From the NCBI RefSeq assembly GCF_007988825.1, contig NZ_BJUW01000007.1, positions 62,001-126,000 on the forward strand: DNA of 64,000 nt, read 5' to 3'. Source of the DNA: Microbacterium aerolatum (lineage in GTDB: Bacteria > Actinomycetota > Actinomycetes > Actinomycetales > Microbacteriaceae). The translations under genes and the position numbers were made by a program. The notes below the pieces were generated by a model. It did no database searches and was not told the DNA's origin. It saw only the letters and a list, made by a program, of their open reading frames with translations. Below are positions 1 through 7,704 of this stretch, piece after piece. Within the stretch, counting starts at the first letter, position 1. Every line of letters starts with the position of its first letter.

Positions 1-370
1 TCTCGATCGGGATGTGCTCACTGCCAGCGAGACGGTCGACGCGGCGCACTTTGAGGCTACCCCCGGACGCAGGTACTCGAGACAGGCGAGCCACTACGGG
101 CGCGGTTCTGCTCGCGCTTGGAGACTCAGGCGTAGCCGACTTCGTGTGCCATGCCGAAAACGGTACCGCCGATGTTTCGGCGCGGTTGGGTTTCGGCAGG
201 GGGTTTCGGCGGGTCATTTCTCGGCGTGTCGTGCACTTGGTCGTCGACGTCGGCGGGGCTGCCGATAACGATCGTTTGCGGCAGGGCGTACAGCGCCTGA
301 GCCGCCCCTCGGAGGCGTTACACAAGCTCGAACGACAATCAAGGCTCGCTGTGCGCACCGCCGCAGGACA
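1..370. other. Left-edge region without a supported gene
   Basis: I find no gene with convincing start, codon pattern or family features here. Several open frames exist on the plus strand, but they read through repeat DNA and look arginine-rich and random. The stretch 152-282 carries degenerate pieces of the intergenic repeat family found through the first 24 kb: several GCCGAAA/TTTCGGC blocks, then a well-kept palindromic core at 261-282. The upstream neighbour lies outside the window. Confidence 0.5.
152..282 (+). repeat. Intergenic repeat family, degenerate copy
   Basis: The right end (261-282) has the family core, GCCG-(n)-AACGATCGTTT-(n)-CGGC, an inverted repeat able to form a hairpin. 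The left part repeats GCCGAAA and TTTCGGC blocks but is poorly conserved relative to the best copies at 9.1, 14.7, 23.1 and 23.7 kb. Confidence 0.55.
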
Positions 371-420
371 GCGAGTGAGAATCATTCTTCTAGGCGGAGC
401 CCGAGTTGGCCCGCTTCAAT
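371..420. repeat. 50-bp direct repeat, copy 1
   Basis: This 50-bp segment reappears in the same orientation at 7655-7704. The central 34 bp (379-412) are identical, and only a few substitutions occur outside. In copy 2 it covers the last codons of the membrane-protein gene ending at 7674 (minus strand, reading ANSGSA-stop). Copy 1 lies just beyond the 3' end of the O-antigen-ligase-like gene. It may be the tail of a lost paralogue or a recombination junction. Confidence 0.7.
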
Positions 421-1771
421 CGCTACTCTCGTCTTGGATCAGGACCTGTCGGACGTGTCGTCGGTAGCGGTTTCGGTAGCCGGTAGCCGAGAGCCGAGAG
501 CCGAGAGCCGAGATCATCGTGAGAAGTGTCCAGCCCCACAACATGACCGGTGACGACTCCGTCAGTCCCTGAACGAGAAGCACGAGCATGGCGAGAAATG
601 GGATGAGATTGCTGCGCTTAGGTGGCAAGAAACTGCTCGAGACTGCCGTCCTATCCGCTTGTGCAAGCAGCCAGCCGTTCCGTATGGCGATCCCGACAAT
701 GAGAGCGATGCACGCGACTCCGACGAAGCCGAGCTGCATGAAAACGTCAAGCCACATGTTGTGCGCCTGAAACACCGTGATGTCATGATCGACGATCCAC
801 CGCGAGAACGCTGGATCCCACGGAAGCCACGGGCTGGCGAACCCGTTTCCAAGAACAGGAGCTTCGATGGCGCGACCGATGACAAGTTCCCAGATTCTGG
901 CACGCCCTGTGAATGTCGCGTCCTTTCCCAGGAAGCCAGCGATAGGCCCCCGGAGTACGACCGCAGCTACACCTAGAACCATGAAAAGTGTGCCGAGACC
1001 GACAGCTAGCGATGTGCGCACCCTCCGAGACTTAGCGACGCGAAACATGCCAATGACGACGACTGCGACCACGATCACCACCACTGTGACAATCATCGTC
1101 GCGGAATTCGCACGGACGAACAGCCAGCAGCTGAGCGTGAACATCAGAACGAGATAGAGCCGATTTGCCTGGCGATCTAGAAACTGTGCGACGCAGATGA
1201 TCATCGCGAGGAGACACAGGGCGGCTAAGAGATTGGAATTTCCCACGATGCCCTGGATTCGGCCACCGGTGACGACTCCATCGAGAAGGTTCCCACGAAC
1301 CCAATACCAATGTGGGTCCGGATTGGTCGGGACATGAGCGAAGTTGGGCAGCAAAGGATGTCCACGAATCGTTGCGACCCAGAGTTCGAGAAAAAGCGAG
1401 AGAGCCATCGCGAGCTGGAGAGCCCACCCACTAATCAGCACAACACCTTGACCATCGAGCTGATCCACCAAGAACAACCCGTGCATTGTCGCCGAGGCCA
1501 GCAGCACCCACGTCAGAAGTGTGACACTCGGCCACGCCGACCACGCGACAGATAGCAGGGCCAGGGCTAGATAGAGCATCGACGCCCACGGCACAGATGG
1601 GAGTGTGAGCCGACCCACACCGGGATAATGGTGTCGCCGCGCTAGCCACACCACAGCCGTACACAACGTGAGAGCAAGGAGAAGTAGGCCGGCTCCGTAC
1701 ACTCCAAGCAGATTGAACCAGAAAGAATAGGCGAAAACGGAGAACATCACTGCCACCGCGTAGATTCGCAT
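416..1771 (-). CDS. O-antigen ligase/polymerase-like membrane protein
   Basis: The protein of about 451 residues is almost entirely hydrophobic, with roughly ten to twelve predicted membrane segments. Its second half carries the layout of the O-antigen ligase (Wzy_C) family: a large extracytoplasmic loop with a GRARIWE motif, a GNGF segment and an HNMWLD histidine motif followed by a membrane helix. Such proteins join or polymerise surface polysaccharide units on the outer face of the cytoplasmic membrane. I chose the ATG at 1771 because GGGAG lies six bases upstream; a GTG at 1810 is also open. No other polysaccharide genes are visible, so the substrate is unknown. The 3' end abuts the 50-bp repeat at 371-420. 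Confidence 0.75.
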   Translation of the reverse strand: MRIYAVAVMFSVFAYSFWFNLLGVYGAGLLLLALTLCTAVVWLARRHHYPGVGRLTLPSVPWASMLYLALALLSVAWSAWPSVTLLTWVLLASATMHGLFLVDQLDGQGVVLISGWALQLAMALSLFLELWVATIRGHPLLPNFAHVPTNPDPHWYWVRGNLLDGVVTGGRIQGIVGNSNLLAALCLLAMIICVAQFLDRQANRLYLVLMFTLSCWLFVRANSATMIVTVVVIVVAVVVIGMFRVAKSRRVRTSLAVGLGTLFMVLGVAAVVLRGPIAGFLGKDATFTGRARIWELVIGRAIEAPVLGNGFASPWLPWDPAFSRWIVDHDITVFQAHNMWLDVFMQLGFVGVACIALIVGIAIRNGWLLAQADRTAVSSSFLPPKRSNLIPFLAMLVLLVQGLTESSPVMLWGWTLLTMISALGSRLSATGYRNRYRRHVRQVLIQDESSD

Positions 1772-1991
1772 ACGTGCTCCCTGCACCCCATCCGGCACGC
1801 TGCTGTTCACAAGGGCCGCTCCGCGTCGACGCTACGCCATTCGCGGTCCGAGCGAGAACGCCGGTCTCGAAATCGACATCGATTGCGTTGGCACCCGATC
1901 TCGGCTAATCGAGTACCGACTCGTCTCAGGTTGAGCGGCCACGGCCTATCGCGTTGATGGGGCTGAACAGCACTCTGACCGTCCGCGCCAC

Positions 1992-2015
1992 CAGCCGAAA
2001 TGATCGTTTACGGCG
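1992..2015 (-). repeat. Intergenic repeat family, inverted single core
   Basis: The sequence AGCCGAAATGATCGTTTACGGCG is the family core read in the opposite orientation to most other copies. Little of the remaining ~100-bp unit is recognisable around it. Confidence 0.55.
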
Positions 2016-2206
2016 TTGCGGCTACCCAAACTGCCGGTGATTGCGAAGCGCCGCCATCGATAGCGAGGGAAGGTGCCCCTGAGTGTGCGCGCAATCGTCT
2101 CAACAGAGCCGATTCGATGAGCGGGTATCCTCAGCAAGGTGAGCAGAACCCTCTCGCGACCCCGCGTCTTTGACTTCTCGATCGCGGGCGTTCTCACTCG
2201 TGGGTC

Positions 2207-2508
2207 TTGGTCTTGATCGGCTTCATCTGTGGGGTTTTCCCGCTAATCGAGGGTAGTACGAAGCGTGCATCTACCACATATCCCCACCGGCTGATTTCCT
2301 CGCGCGATACCAAGAAGGAATCACCTCGCCTGGTGCTCACGTGTCGATCTTCCCGTTCGGTGCGCAATGCACGTATGTCGCGAACTCCACCGGAGAGACC
2401 GTGGTGTCAGCCTTGTCGCCTTGGCCAACGATGAGCATCATCGCCGGTCTAGCTGCTCTCATCGCGGGCGGCGTCATCGCGGCAGTCGTCTGGCATCGCG
2501 CCCGGTAG
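2207..2508 (+). pseudogene. Frameshifted remnant of a small two-TM membrane protein
   Basis: The frame ending at the TAG at 2506-2508 encodes, from about 2281, a hydrophilic exported-looking segment (residues such as SIFPFGAQC) followed by one strong membrane helix rich in Ile/Ala/Gly and a short RAR tail. No start codon is available in that frame, because a stop occurs at 2254. The preceding frame, from about 2207, supplies a hydrophobic segment (LVLIGFICGVFPL). Together they resemble a small protein with two membrane helices and an external loop, broken by a shift near 2255. I recognise no named family. The rest of 1811-2845 holds only repeats and the promoter of the next gene. Confidence 0.4.
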
Positions 2509-2589
2509 ACCGGGTCGATTAGCGAACTTCCGAGACCCGCATCCCCTGGGGTGCTCGACGCGCTTCGTGTTCCAATGATCGCCGTGGGT

Positions 2590-2697
2590 AGATCGGTCAG
2601 CTGGACAGTGCATGTCGTTTTCCAGCTGCGGCGAGCGTTTCCGGCAGCCATGCGCGCCCTACGTCCGCCTCACGCCAGAAACGATCGTTTCCGGCAA
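2590..2697 (+). repeat. Intergenic repeat family copy
   Basis: A near full-length unit: a left block, a middle block GGCGAGCGTTTCCGGCAGCC, and the right palindromic core GCCAGAAACGATCGTTTCCGGC at 2674-2695. Block order and spacing match the copies at 9.1, 23.1 and 23.7 kb. Confidence 0.65.
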
Positions 2698-2775
2698 CTC
2701 GACGCCGAAGGCTCGGACCGTGACCGCAGGTTCGACCGTATCTTCGGTGGCCGACGCAGCCCTACGGCGAAAAAC

Positions 2776-2836
2776 TTGCCATTCCGTAACAACCAGGTGA
2801 TACAGTCGAGAGTATCAATCGAACGATACGGTCGAG
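2776..2836 (+). promoter_or_regulatory. Promoter with overlapping operator for the GntR-linked operon
   Basis: TTGCCA (2776-2781) and GATACA (2799-2804) are spaced by 17 bp and fit a -35/-10 pair. The -10 is embedded in an inverted repeat TGATAC-N8-GTATCA (2798-2817). A second half-site appears as a direct repeat, GATACAGTCGAG at 2799 and GATACGGTCGAG at 2825. This layout fits autoregulation by the YtrA-type GntR protein encoded second in the operon. Confidence 0.6.
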
Positions 2837-2845
2837 GGAGTGGAA

Positions 2846-3745
2846 ATGTTGGTGGCGACGATAGCTCCGGTAATCGGGTTGGTTTTGGCCATGCTGTGGG
2901 CTAGCGTTCGCCCGCCGCGTGGAGCGGTTGGTCTCTCGTGGAGTGTGCGGGCTTTCACCTTGATTGGGTCCGGCATCGCGCTTGTCGGCGGGCTGCTCGT
3001 CGGTTTGAGTGGGAATACGGCGTATTCGGCTGTATCTTCTCCGATACCTCTCGAGTGGGTGCGGGGTGACTGGCTGTATGTGGTTCCGCTCGTCTCCGGA
3101 TTCGTCGGCGTTCTCGTGTTGATGTTGCCGTTGCAGCGCCGTAGATCGTCCGGGTCTGCGCAATTCACGCGGCGAACCGCATTGAGCTTCACTCGACGGC
3201 GGTGGCTCGTGCTCGCTGGGTGCCTCATCGGAGTCATCGTCATACTCAGTGTTGCGGCCGGCGGCGCATCCAGCCCTGACAAGGACGGGCGCTACCGCCT
3301 GTTTGCGATGGATTCAGGGGCAGCGGAGATCCGCATCCTGATCTACGGCTGGTACTACTCGCTCCCGAGCCTCATCGCCCTTGCTCTGTTCGCCGGTACC
3401 GCGCTCCTCGCGCTCAGCGTGATCGCCCGCCCGCCGCTGGCTGCTGACACGCCCCACGACACTGCGGTCCGGCAAGAGCGCAGCCGGAATGTGATGGGCC
3501 TCCTCATCGGCGGGCTTCTTCTGCATCTCGGCGCCGTGCTGAGCTTCCTCGGATACACCGGGACGAGCAGCGTTGGCGTGTTTCAGGGCGAGGACATCAT
3601 CCCGATCATCGCGCCGTTCTCCGCTTTCGGTCCGCTGCTCTGGATCCTGGGCGGGGCGGCATCCGCGCTCGGCTTCGCTTGCTGGTTTGAGATCGTACTC
3701 AGCAACGTGCGGCGTCCCGTACGTCGACAAGTGAGCGCGGTCTGA
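2846..3745 (+). CDS. Multi-pass membrane protein of unknown function
   Basis: The protein has about 299 residues. I see six or seven predicted membrane segments, a basic cytoplasmic loop (LQRRRSSG) near residue 105, and a basic C-terminus. It has no ABC ATPase or recognisable catalytic motif. The ATG at 2846 is preferred because GGGAG lies five bases upstream; a GTG at 2840 sits too close to that site. One base separates its stop from the ATG of a GntR regulator, so the two genes form an operon. YtrA-type regulators usually control membrane transporters, often ABC type, in the same operon. This protein may be the permease-like target, but that is inference. Confidence 0.7.
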   Translation: MLVATIAPVIGLVLAMLWASVRPPRGAVGLSWSVRAFTLIGSGIALVGGLLVGLSGNTAYSAVSSPIPLEWVRGDWLYVVPLVSGFVGVLVLMLPLQRRRSSGSAQFTRRTALSFTRRRWLVLAGCLIGVIVILSVAAGGASSPDKDGRYRLFAMDSGAAEIRILIYGWYYSLPSLIALALFAGTALLALSVIARPPLAADTPHDTAVRQERSRNVMGLLIGGLLLHLGAVLSFLGYTGTSSVGVFQGEDIIPIIAPFSAFGPLLWILGGAASALGFACWFEIVLSNVRRPVRRQVSAV

Positions 3746-3746
3746 C

Positions 3747-4097
3747 ATGGAGATCGAGCTTCGCGGTACGACTCCACCCGCTGAACAGATCCGCGAACAG
3801 ATCGGCGGTCTGATCGCGGCAGGGCGAGTGGGCGCCGGCGAGAAGCTTCCTTCCGTGCGCCAGCTGGCGCGTGACCTCGGAGTCGCGCCAGGGACCGTCG
3901 CTAAGGCGTATCGGGCATTGGAAGCGGACGGCTATGTTGACGCTCGCGCGGGTGGCAGCACGCGAGTCAGCACAAAGGTGAGCACGACATCACGTCCTGT
4001 ACTCGAAGCTGCGCGTCGTCTCTCAGATATCAGTACATCTGAGGGGGTTTCCTTGGATGAGACAATCCGCCTGTTGCGGGGCGTCTGGTCGGACTAG
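3747..4097 (+). CDS. GntR-family regulator, YtrA subfamily
   Basis: The 116-residue protein has a winged helix-turn-helix at residues 10-75, with the typical GntR sequence of LPSVRQLARDLGVA then TVAKAYRALE. Only a short C-terminal tail of about 40 residues follows, in place of a large ligand domain. That short tail defines the YtrA subgroup, which typically autoregulates and represses a cotranscribed transporter. It follows the membrane protein gene with one base between. The inverted repeat TGATAC-N8-GTATCA over the operon promoter is the likely binding site. A hairpin-forming repeat 40 bp downstream may end the transcript. Confidence 0.9.
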   Translation: MEIELRGTTPPAEQIREQIGGLIAAGRVGAGEKLPSVRQLARDLGVAPGTVAKAYRALEADGYVDARAGGSTRVSTKVSTTSRPVLEAARRLSDISTSEGVSLDETIRLLRGVWSD

Positions 4098-4136
4098 CAG
4101 CACCCCACCGACCCCAGACCAATCCTTACGCCGCGG

Positions 4137-4166
4137 CCTCGCCGGAAACGATCGTTTGCGGCGAGG
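4137..4166 (+). repeat. Intergenic repeat family core acting as possible terminator
   Basis: A 30-bp near-perfect inverted repeat from CCTCGCCG to CGGCGAGG, with AAACGATCGTTT at its centre. It lies 40 bp after the GntR stop codon, where a hairpin could end transcription, but no T-tract follows. Confidence 0.6.
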
Positions 4167-4318
4167 TCCGCGCGTAGTCCTTCGCTAGTGACCATTACCG
4201 TCCACCAGAACGTCTTGCGGTAGCGCGATTCGGCAGAAGGTTGCGGTCCTAGGCGCCGGTCAGAAGAATCGTGGTCAGGGCTACTGCCCGACTAGCTCGA
4301 ATTAGACAATGGGGGATC

Positions 4319-4552
4319 GTGTTTCCGGAAGTGCTGCTTGCCGTCGCACTCATGCTGATCGGTGTCCTTCTCATCTTGTCGAGGAGACAGTTCCCCCGAC
4401 TGATGCGCGCGGGACTAACGAAGTTCTTCGGACCGGGGGTCGCTGAAGACGCGACCCGTCCCGGTGTAACGACATCACTCGTTGTTGTCGGCATCGGTGC
4501 GATCGCTTTCGGAGTGTTCAACGTCATCGAACTCTTCGTGGGGATCTCATGA
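4319..4552 (+). CDS. Small two-helix membrane protein
   Basis: A protein of about 77 residues with a hydrophobic helix at residues 4-20, a basic segment (SRRQFPRLMRAG), a short acidic loop and a second helix near the end (VVVGIGAIAFGVFNVI). The second locus at 8204-8431 encodes a clear homologue over the full length. Alignment with that copy, which begins MFPE, supports the GTG at 4319; an upstream GTG at 4271 is also in frame. Its stop overlaps the ATG of the following lipoprotein gene (ATGA), so the two are translationally coupled. Function is unknown. Confidence 0.65.
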   Translation: MFPEVLLAVALMLIGVLLILSRRQFPRLMRAGLTKFFGPGVAEDATRPGVTTSLVVVGIGAIAFGVFNVIELFVGIS

Positions 4553-4710
4553 TCGTCAAGAGATTCTCCAGACCGAGGGCACTGGTCGCGGTCGCCGTTT
4601 TCTTACCGACGGCGTTGTTGCTCGTCAGCGGGTGTGGGTCGATCGTTAGGGACGGCACCCCAGGGGATCCCGTCGGTTCATGGGCTGGGGACTGCTGCAC
4701 GGATAGGTGA
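4549..4710 (+). pseudogene. Lipoprotein gene truncated by the IS3-family element
   Basis: The reading frame starts ATGATC, overlapping the previous stop, and encodes a basic N-terminus, a hydrophobic core and the lipobox LVSGC at residues 25-29. A short hydrophilic segment ends in GSWAG. At residue 47 it runs into the terminal repeat of the IS (from 4688) and stops seven codons later at TGA 4708-4710. The mature domain is missing. The sequence beyond the far end of the IS (7646 onward) does not obviously continue it, so DNA was also lost or rearranged. The next locus (8461-8943) encodes another exported protein that may belong to the same family. Confidence 0.75.
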
Positions 4711-4720
4711 CAGGTTGTAG

Positions 4721-5184
4721 TCACGCCGCCAGTGCGACGGTCGTGTTCATGATGGTCTCGAACTCGATGGGGGTCAAACGTCCAAGTCGGCGTTGGCGTC
4801 GTCGGCGGTGGTAGGTCCGTTCGATCCAGGTGACGATCGCGATCCGCAGCTGCTCGCGTGTGGTCCAGGAGCGGCGGTCGAGGACGTTCTTCTGAAGCAG
4901 CGCAAAGAACGATTCCATGGCCGCGTTGTCTCCGCTCGAGCCCACTCTTCCCATGCTTCCGACCATGCGGTGGCGGGTCAGCGCACGTAGGAATTTCCGG
5001 CTTCGAAACTGAGATCCTCTGTCGCTGTGGACCACGCAGCCGGCGACGTCGCCGCGCATCGCGACAGCGTTCTCGAGGGCCTGAACCGCCAGCCGGGACT
5101 TCATCCTCGAGTCGATCGAGTACCCGACGATCCGACCGGAGAAGACGTCCTTGATCGCGCAGAGATAGAGCTTGCCCTCACTCG
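4721..5184 (-). pseudogene. IS3 orfB transposase, C-terminal fragment
   Basis: This is the second part of the transposase catalytic domain, beginning at SEGKLYL. It contains the second catalytic aspartate in HSDRGSQF and the glutamate in NAAMESFFALLQK, and ends in an arginine-rich segment before the IS end. The first part lies at 6845-7271, beyond the IS30 insertion. Joining the two across one copy of TCG restores DITEHKT-SEGKLYL without any other change, so the insertion disrupted an intact gene and is probably recent. Confidence 0.9.
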
Positions 5185-6844
5185 CTTGAGTTCCAGCCAT
5201 CGTCGCAACACTCCGATCGAGGAGTGAGTGTGATGGCTATACGAGCAAGGGGTCGAGAGAACGCGCAGTACAAGGCGAAGGAGCGGGATGAGTTCTTCCG
5301 CCGCCTTGATCGCGGTGGCACGATCCGTGCTGTCGCGGCCGAGCTGGGCTTGAGTGTCGAGTCGTGTTACCGGTGGCGAAATGAGGCTGGCGTCTCGACT
5401 CCGCGGGTGAAGAGCCGGGTCTATACGACGGAGGACAAGGCCGAGTTCTTCCGCCTGCTGGCGTTGACAGGGAACGTGTCGAAGGTCGCTAAGGAGCTCG
5501 GGTTCGTGCGGGTCACTTGCTATAAGTGGGCGCATCAGGCGGGGATCTTCACCGGGAAAGACACCCGTGCTCAACGAGCACAGTTTGAGCGGTTGCGTGC
5601 TGACGGTGTCAGCCGGGCGGACGCTGCCAGACAGGTCGGGGTGGACAAGCGTTCGGCGCAGGACTGGGATAAGGGCATCAAGCAGATTCCGGGCGGGCGC
5701 GTCTACCCTGATGGGCGCGTCGTTCGTTATCGGCAGGCGGCGATACTGGCAAACGTGAAGAACCCACGCGAGGCCTATACGAGAGGTGCTCCGGTCGACT
5801 TGGCACGCCTGGAAACCGTTGTCGATTCCCGCTACCTGAGCCTGATCGAACGGGAACGCATTCACGATCTGCGCAGCCGTGGGGATTCGATGAGAGCGAT
5901 CGGGCGGGCGCTGGGACGAAGCGCGTCGACGATCAGTCGTGAGATCGCCCGCAACACTGCCACCACAGTCGGCTATCTTCCTTACGCAGCGCACCGCATC
6001 GCGGCATCACGCCGGCCAAGGTGCCATGCCCGCAAACTCGAGCCCGTTAGCAATTTGCGCGCGTACGTCGAAGGCAAGTTGCGTAAACGATGGTCGCCAG
6101 AGCAGATCAGCCACCGGCTCGTGAAAGACTTCCCCAACGATCAAGGGATGCGGGTGAGCACCGAAACGATCTACCAGGCGATCTACGTCCAAGGGCGCGG
6201 TGCGCTGAAGCGCGAGATCGCAACCGCGATGAGGCGCGGACGGACAACACGGAAACCACGGCGCGATCCAGCGAAGAGGACCAGTCGCTTCGTGGATCCG
6301 ATGGTCTCCATCACCGAGCGCCCCGCTGATGCCGCTGACCGCGCGGTCCCCGGTCATTGGGAAGGTGACCTCATCGTCGGCACGATGGGGCGATCAGCAA
6401 TCGGAACGCTCGTCGAGCGATCGAGCCGCTTCGTTGCGCTCGTGCATCTTAAGCACGACCACACGGCCGAGACCGTGCGCGATGGCCTCATCGCCACCGT
6501 CGCCGAGCTGCCCGCCGCGTTGCGTCGCTCGCTGACCTGGGACCAGGGAGCCGAGATGTCGGGGCACGTAGGCTTCCAGGTCTCCACCGACATGGCCGTC
6601 TACTTCTGTGATCCAGGCAGCCCCTGGCAACGCGGAAGCAACGAAAACACGAACGGTCTCCTGCGCCAGTACTTCCCGAAAGGCACCGACCTCTCCCGCC
6701 ACACGCCCGCCGAATTGCAGCGCGTCGCCGAGGACCTCAACGAACGTCCACGCAAGACGCTCAATTGGGACACTCCAGCCGAACGACTCCATGCTTTACT
6801 GAATGCAAGTTGAAGCAGTGTTGCGACGATAGCTGGAACTCAAG
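5185..6844 (+). mobile_element. Complete IS30-family insertion sequence
   Basis: The element is 1660 bp long. Its ends are 28-bp inverted repeats (5185-5212 and 6817-6844) starting CTTGAGTTCCAGC, with one clear mismatch. A 3-bp target duplication, TCG, lies at 5182-5184 and 6845-6847. It contains one transposase gene on the plus strand. Both ends and the duplication are intact, so it may still be active. Confidence 0.93.
5224..6813 (+). CDS. IS30-family transposase
   Basis: This 529-residue DDE transposase cuts and joins the ends of the IS30 element that carries it. The N-terminal third has two helix-turn-helix-like repeats (both around SCYRW/TCYKW), making it longer than the usual IS30 enzyme of 320-400 residues. 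A further DNA-binding segment with RAIGRALGRSASTISREI follows around residue 225. The catalytic core shows GHWEGDLI (first Asp), TWDQGAEM (second Asp) and the SPWQRGSNEN segment with the glutamate. GTG at 5224 and ATG at 5233 are both possible starts; no strong ribosome site separates them. Confidence 0.93.
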   Translation: MSVMAIRARGRENAQYKAKERDEFFRRLDRGGTIRAVAAELGLSVESCYRWRNEAGVSTPRVKSRVYTTEDKAEFFRLLALTGNVSKVAKELGFVRVTCYKWAHQAGIFTGKDTRAQRAQFERLRADGVSRADAARQVGVDKRSAQDWDKGIKQIPGGRVYPDGRVVRYRQAAILANVKNPREAYTRGAPVDLARLETVVDSRYLSLIERERIHDLRSRGDSMRAIGRALGRSASTISREIARNTATTVGYLPYAAHRIAASRRPRCHARKLEPVSNLRAYVEGKLRKRWSPEQISHRLVKDFPNDQGMRVSTETIYQAIYVQGRGALKREIATAMRRGRTTRKPRRDPAKRTSRFVDPMVSITERPADAADRAVPGHWEGDLIVGTMGRSAIGTLVERSSRFVALVHLKHDHTAETVRDGLIATVAELPAALRRSLTWDQGAEMSGHVGFQVSTDMAVYFCDPGSPWQRGSNENTNGLLRQYFPKGTDLSRHTPAELQRVAEDLNERPRKTLNWDTPAERLHALLNAS

Positions 6845-7271
6845 TCGTTTTGTGCTCCGTGATGTCCGTGAGCCAGAGCTCGTTCGGTGCCTCGGCGGCG
6901 AACACATGCCGAGTCCTGCCGTCCTCGTCGACCACCGCGCAGAGGTCGTCGTGGACCGGCGGGCCGGGCCGGCGGCCCTTACCCCGCTTGTGCTTCCCGA
7001 ACGCGCTGAACCAGCCGTTGCTCGACGCGATCCGCCACGCGGTCCGGTCCGACATCGCCTCACCTGCGTCTGCGGCTTCATCGGCGAGGAGCCGGTGCCC
7101 GAACTCCGGGTCGTCCTTGTGAGCATCGAACAGTGCGTTCGCGCGATACGCCTCCACCACCTCGCTCTCGGTGATGGGGTTCGCCAGCCACCGGTAGTAG
7201 GGCTGGCGAGAGAGCTTGAGCACCCGACACGTCACCGTCACAGGAATCCCTGCGGTGGCGAGCTCCGTCAC
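6845..7271 (-). pseudogene. IS3 orfB transposase, N-terminal fragment
   Basis: This is the front part of the IS3 transposase. It holds the HTH_21-type segment (LKLSRQPYYRWL) near residue 20, the conserved FGHRLLADE block, and the first catalytic aspartate in LTDITEHK. It then meets the IS30 end. Its GTG at 7271 overlaps the orfA stop (GTGA), but a -1 frameshift from orfA at 7286-7292 would give the usual OrfAB fusion. The remainder is at 4721-5184. Confidence 0.88.
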
Positions 7272-7576
7272 GAGCGGGTAGAACCTTTTCCCGGCAGGTT
7301 CGCCTGCGACAGATACGCCGCCGCCCGTCGCAGCACCTCGTTCTCCTGCTCCAGCAGCCGGTTCCGCTTCCGCAGCTCACGGATCTCCGCCGCCTCGGAC
7401 CGGGACTGACCCGGCGCCGTGCCCTCCTCGACCTTGGCGCGGTGGAGCCACTTCTGCAGCGTCATCGGATGAACACCGAAGTCTTTCGCGATCTGCTCGA
7501 TCGTGACTCCGGGCTCGCGGTTCTGAGCGACGCGCACGACGTCGTCACGGAATTCACTCGGGTAGGGCTTGGGCAC
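7268..7576 (-). CDS. IS3-family transposase OrfA
   Basis: This protein of about 102 residues is the DNA-binding subunit of the IS3 transposase. It has a helix-turn-helix (EQIAKDFGVHPMTLQKW) around residues 25-45 and a C-terminal leucine-zipper-like coiled coil (LRKRNRLLEQENEVLRR) used for dimerisation. I prefer the GTG at 7576, which has GAAGGA upstream, over the earlier start at 7609. The slippery heptamer GGGAAAA near its end is placed for -1 frameshifting into orfB. This gene is intact, although orfB is interrupted. Confidence 0.88.
   Translation of the reverse strand: MPKPYPSEFRDDVVRVAQNREPGVTIEQIAKDFGVHPMTLQKWLHRAKVEEGTAPGQSRSEAAEIRELRKRNRLLEQENEVLRRAAAYLSQANLPGKGSTRS
7286..7292 (-). 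other. Programmed -1 frameshift site GGGAAAA
   Basis: The minus-strand heptamer reads G-GGA-AAA in the orfA frame, the X-XXY-YYZ pattern used by IS3 elements. Slipping back one base continues as RFYPLVTELA and enters orfB in frame, giving the OrfAB transposase. Confidence 0.75.
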
Positions 7577-7654
7577 AGCAACATCCTTCCAGGCCCACCA
7601 CGCGGGCAAGCCAGATCAGATGTCACCTATTCGTGCAGCAGTCCCGTTCGGCCA

Positions 7655-7704
7655 GCGAATGCGAATCATTCTTCTAGGCGGAGCCCGAGTTGGCCCACTT
7701 CAGT
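7655..7704. repeat. 50-bp direct repeat, copy 2
   Basis: The partner of 371-420, with 34 identical bases at 7663-7696. It begins 10 bp outside the IS3 end and covers the final codons and stop of the minus-strand membrane gene at 7674. The two copies therefore bracket 7.3 kb that includes the ligase-like gene and both IS elements. Confidence 0.7.

Larger units (their letters stand above)
4688..7645 (-). mobile_element. IS3-family insertion sequence interrupted by an IS30 element
   Basis: The ends are 25-bp inverted repeats with one mismatch, beginning GGGACTGCTGCACG (4688-4712 and 7621-7645). Removing the inserted IS30 (1660 bp) and one copy of its 3-bp duplication leaves 1295 bp, a normal IS3 length. 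It carries orfA and orfB on the minus strand. The flanks show no matching 3-4-bp target duplication (CTG against GTT), which points to a deletion or rearrangement after insertion. It truncates the lipoprotein gene at 4549. Confidence 0.9.
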
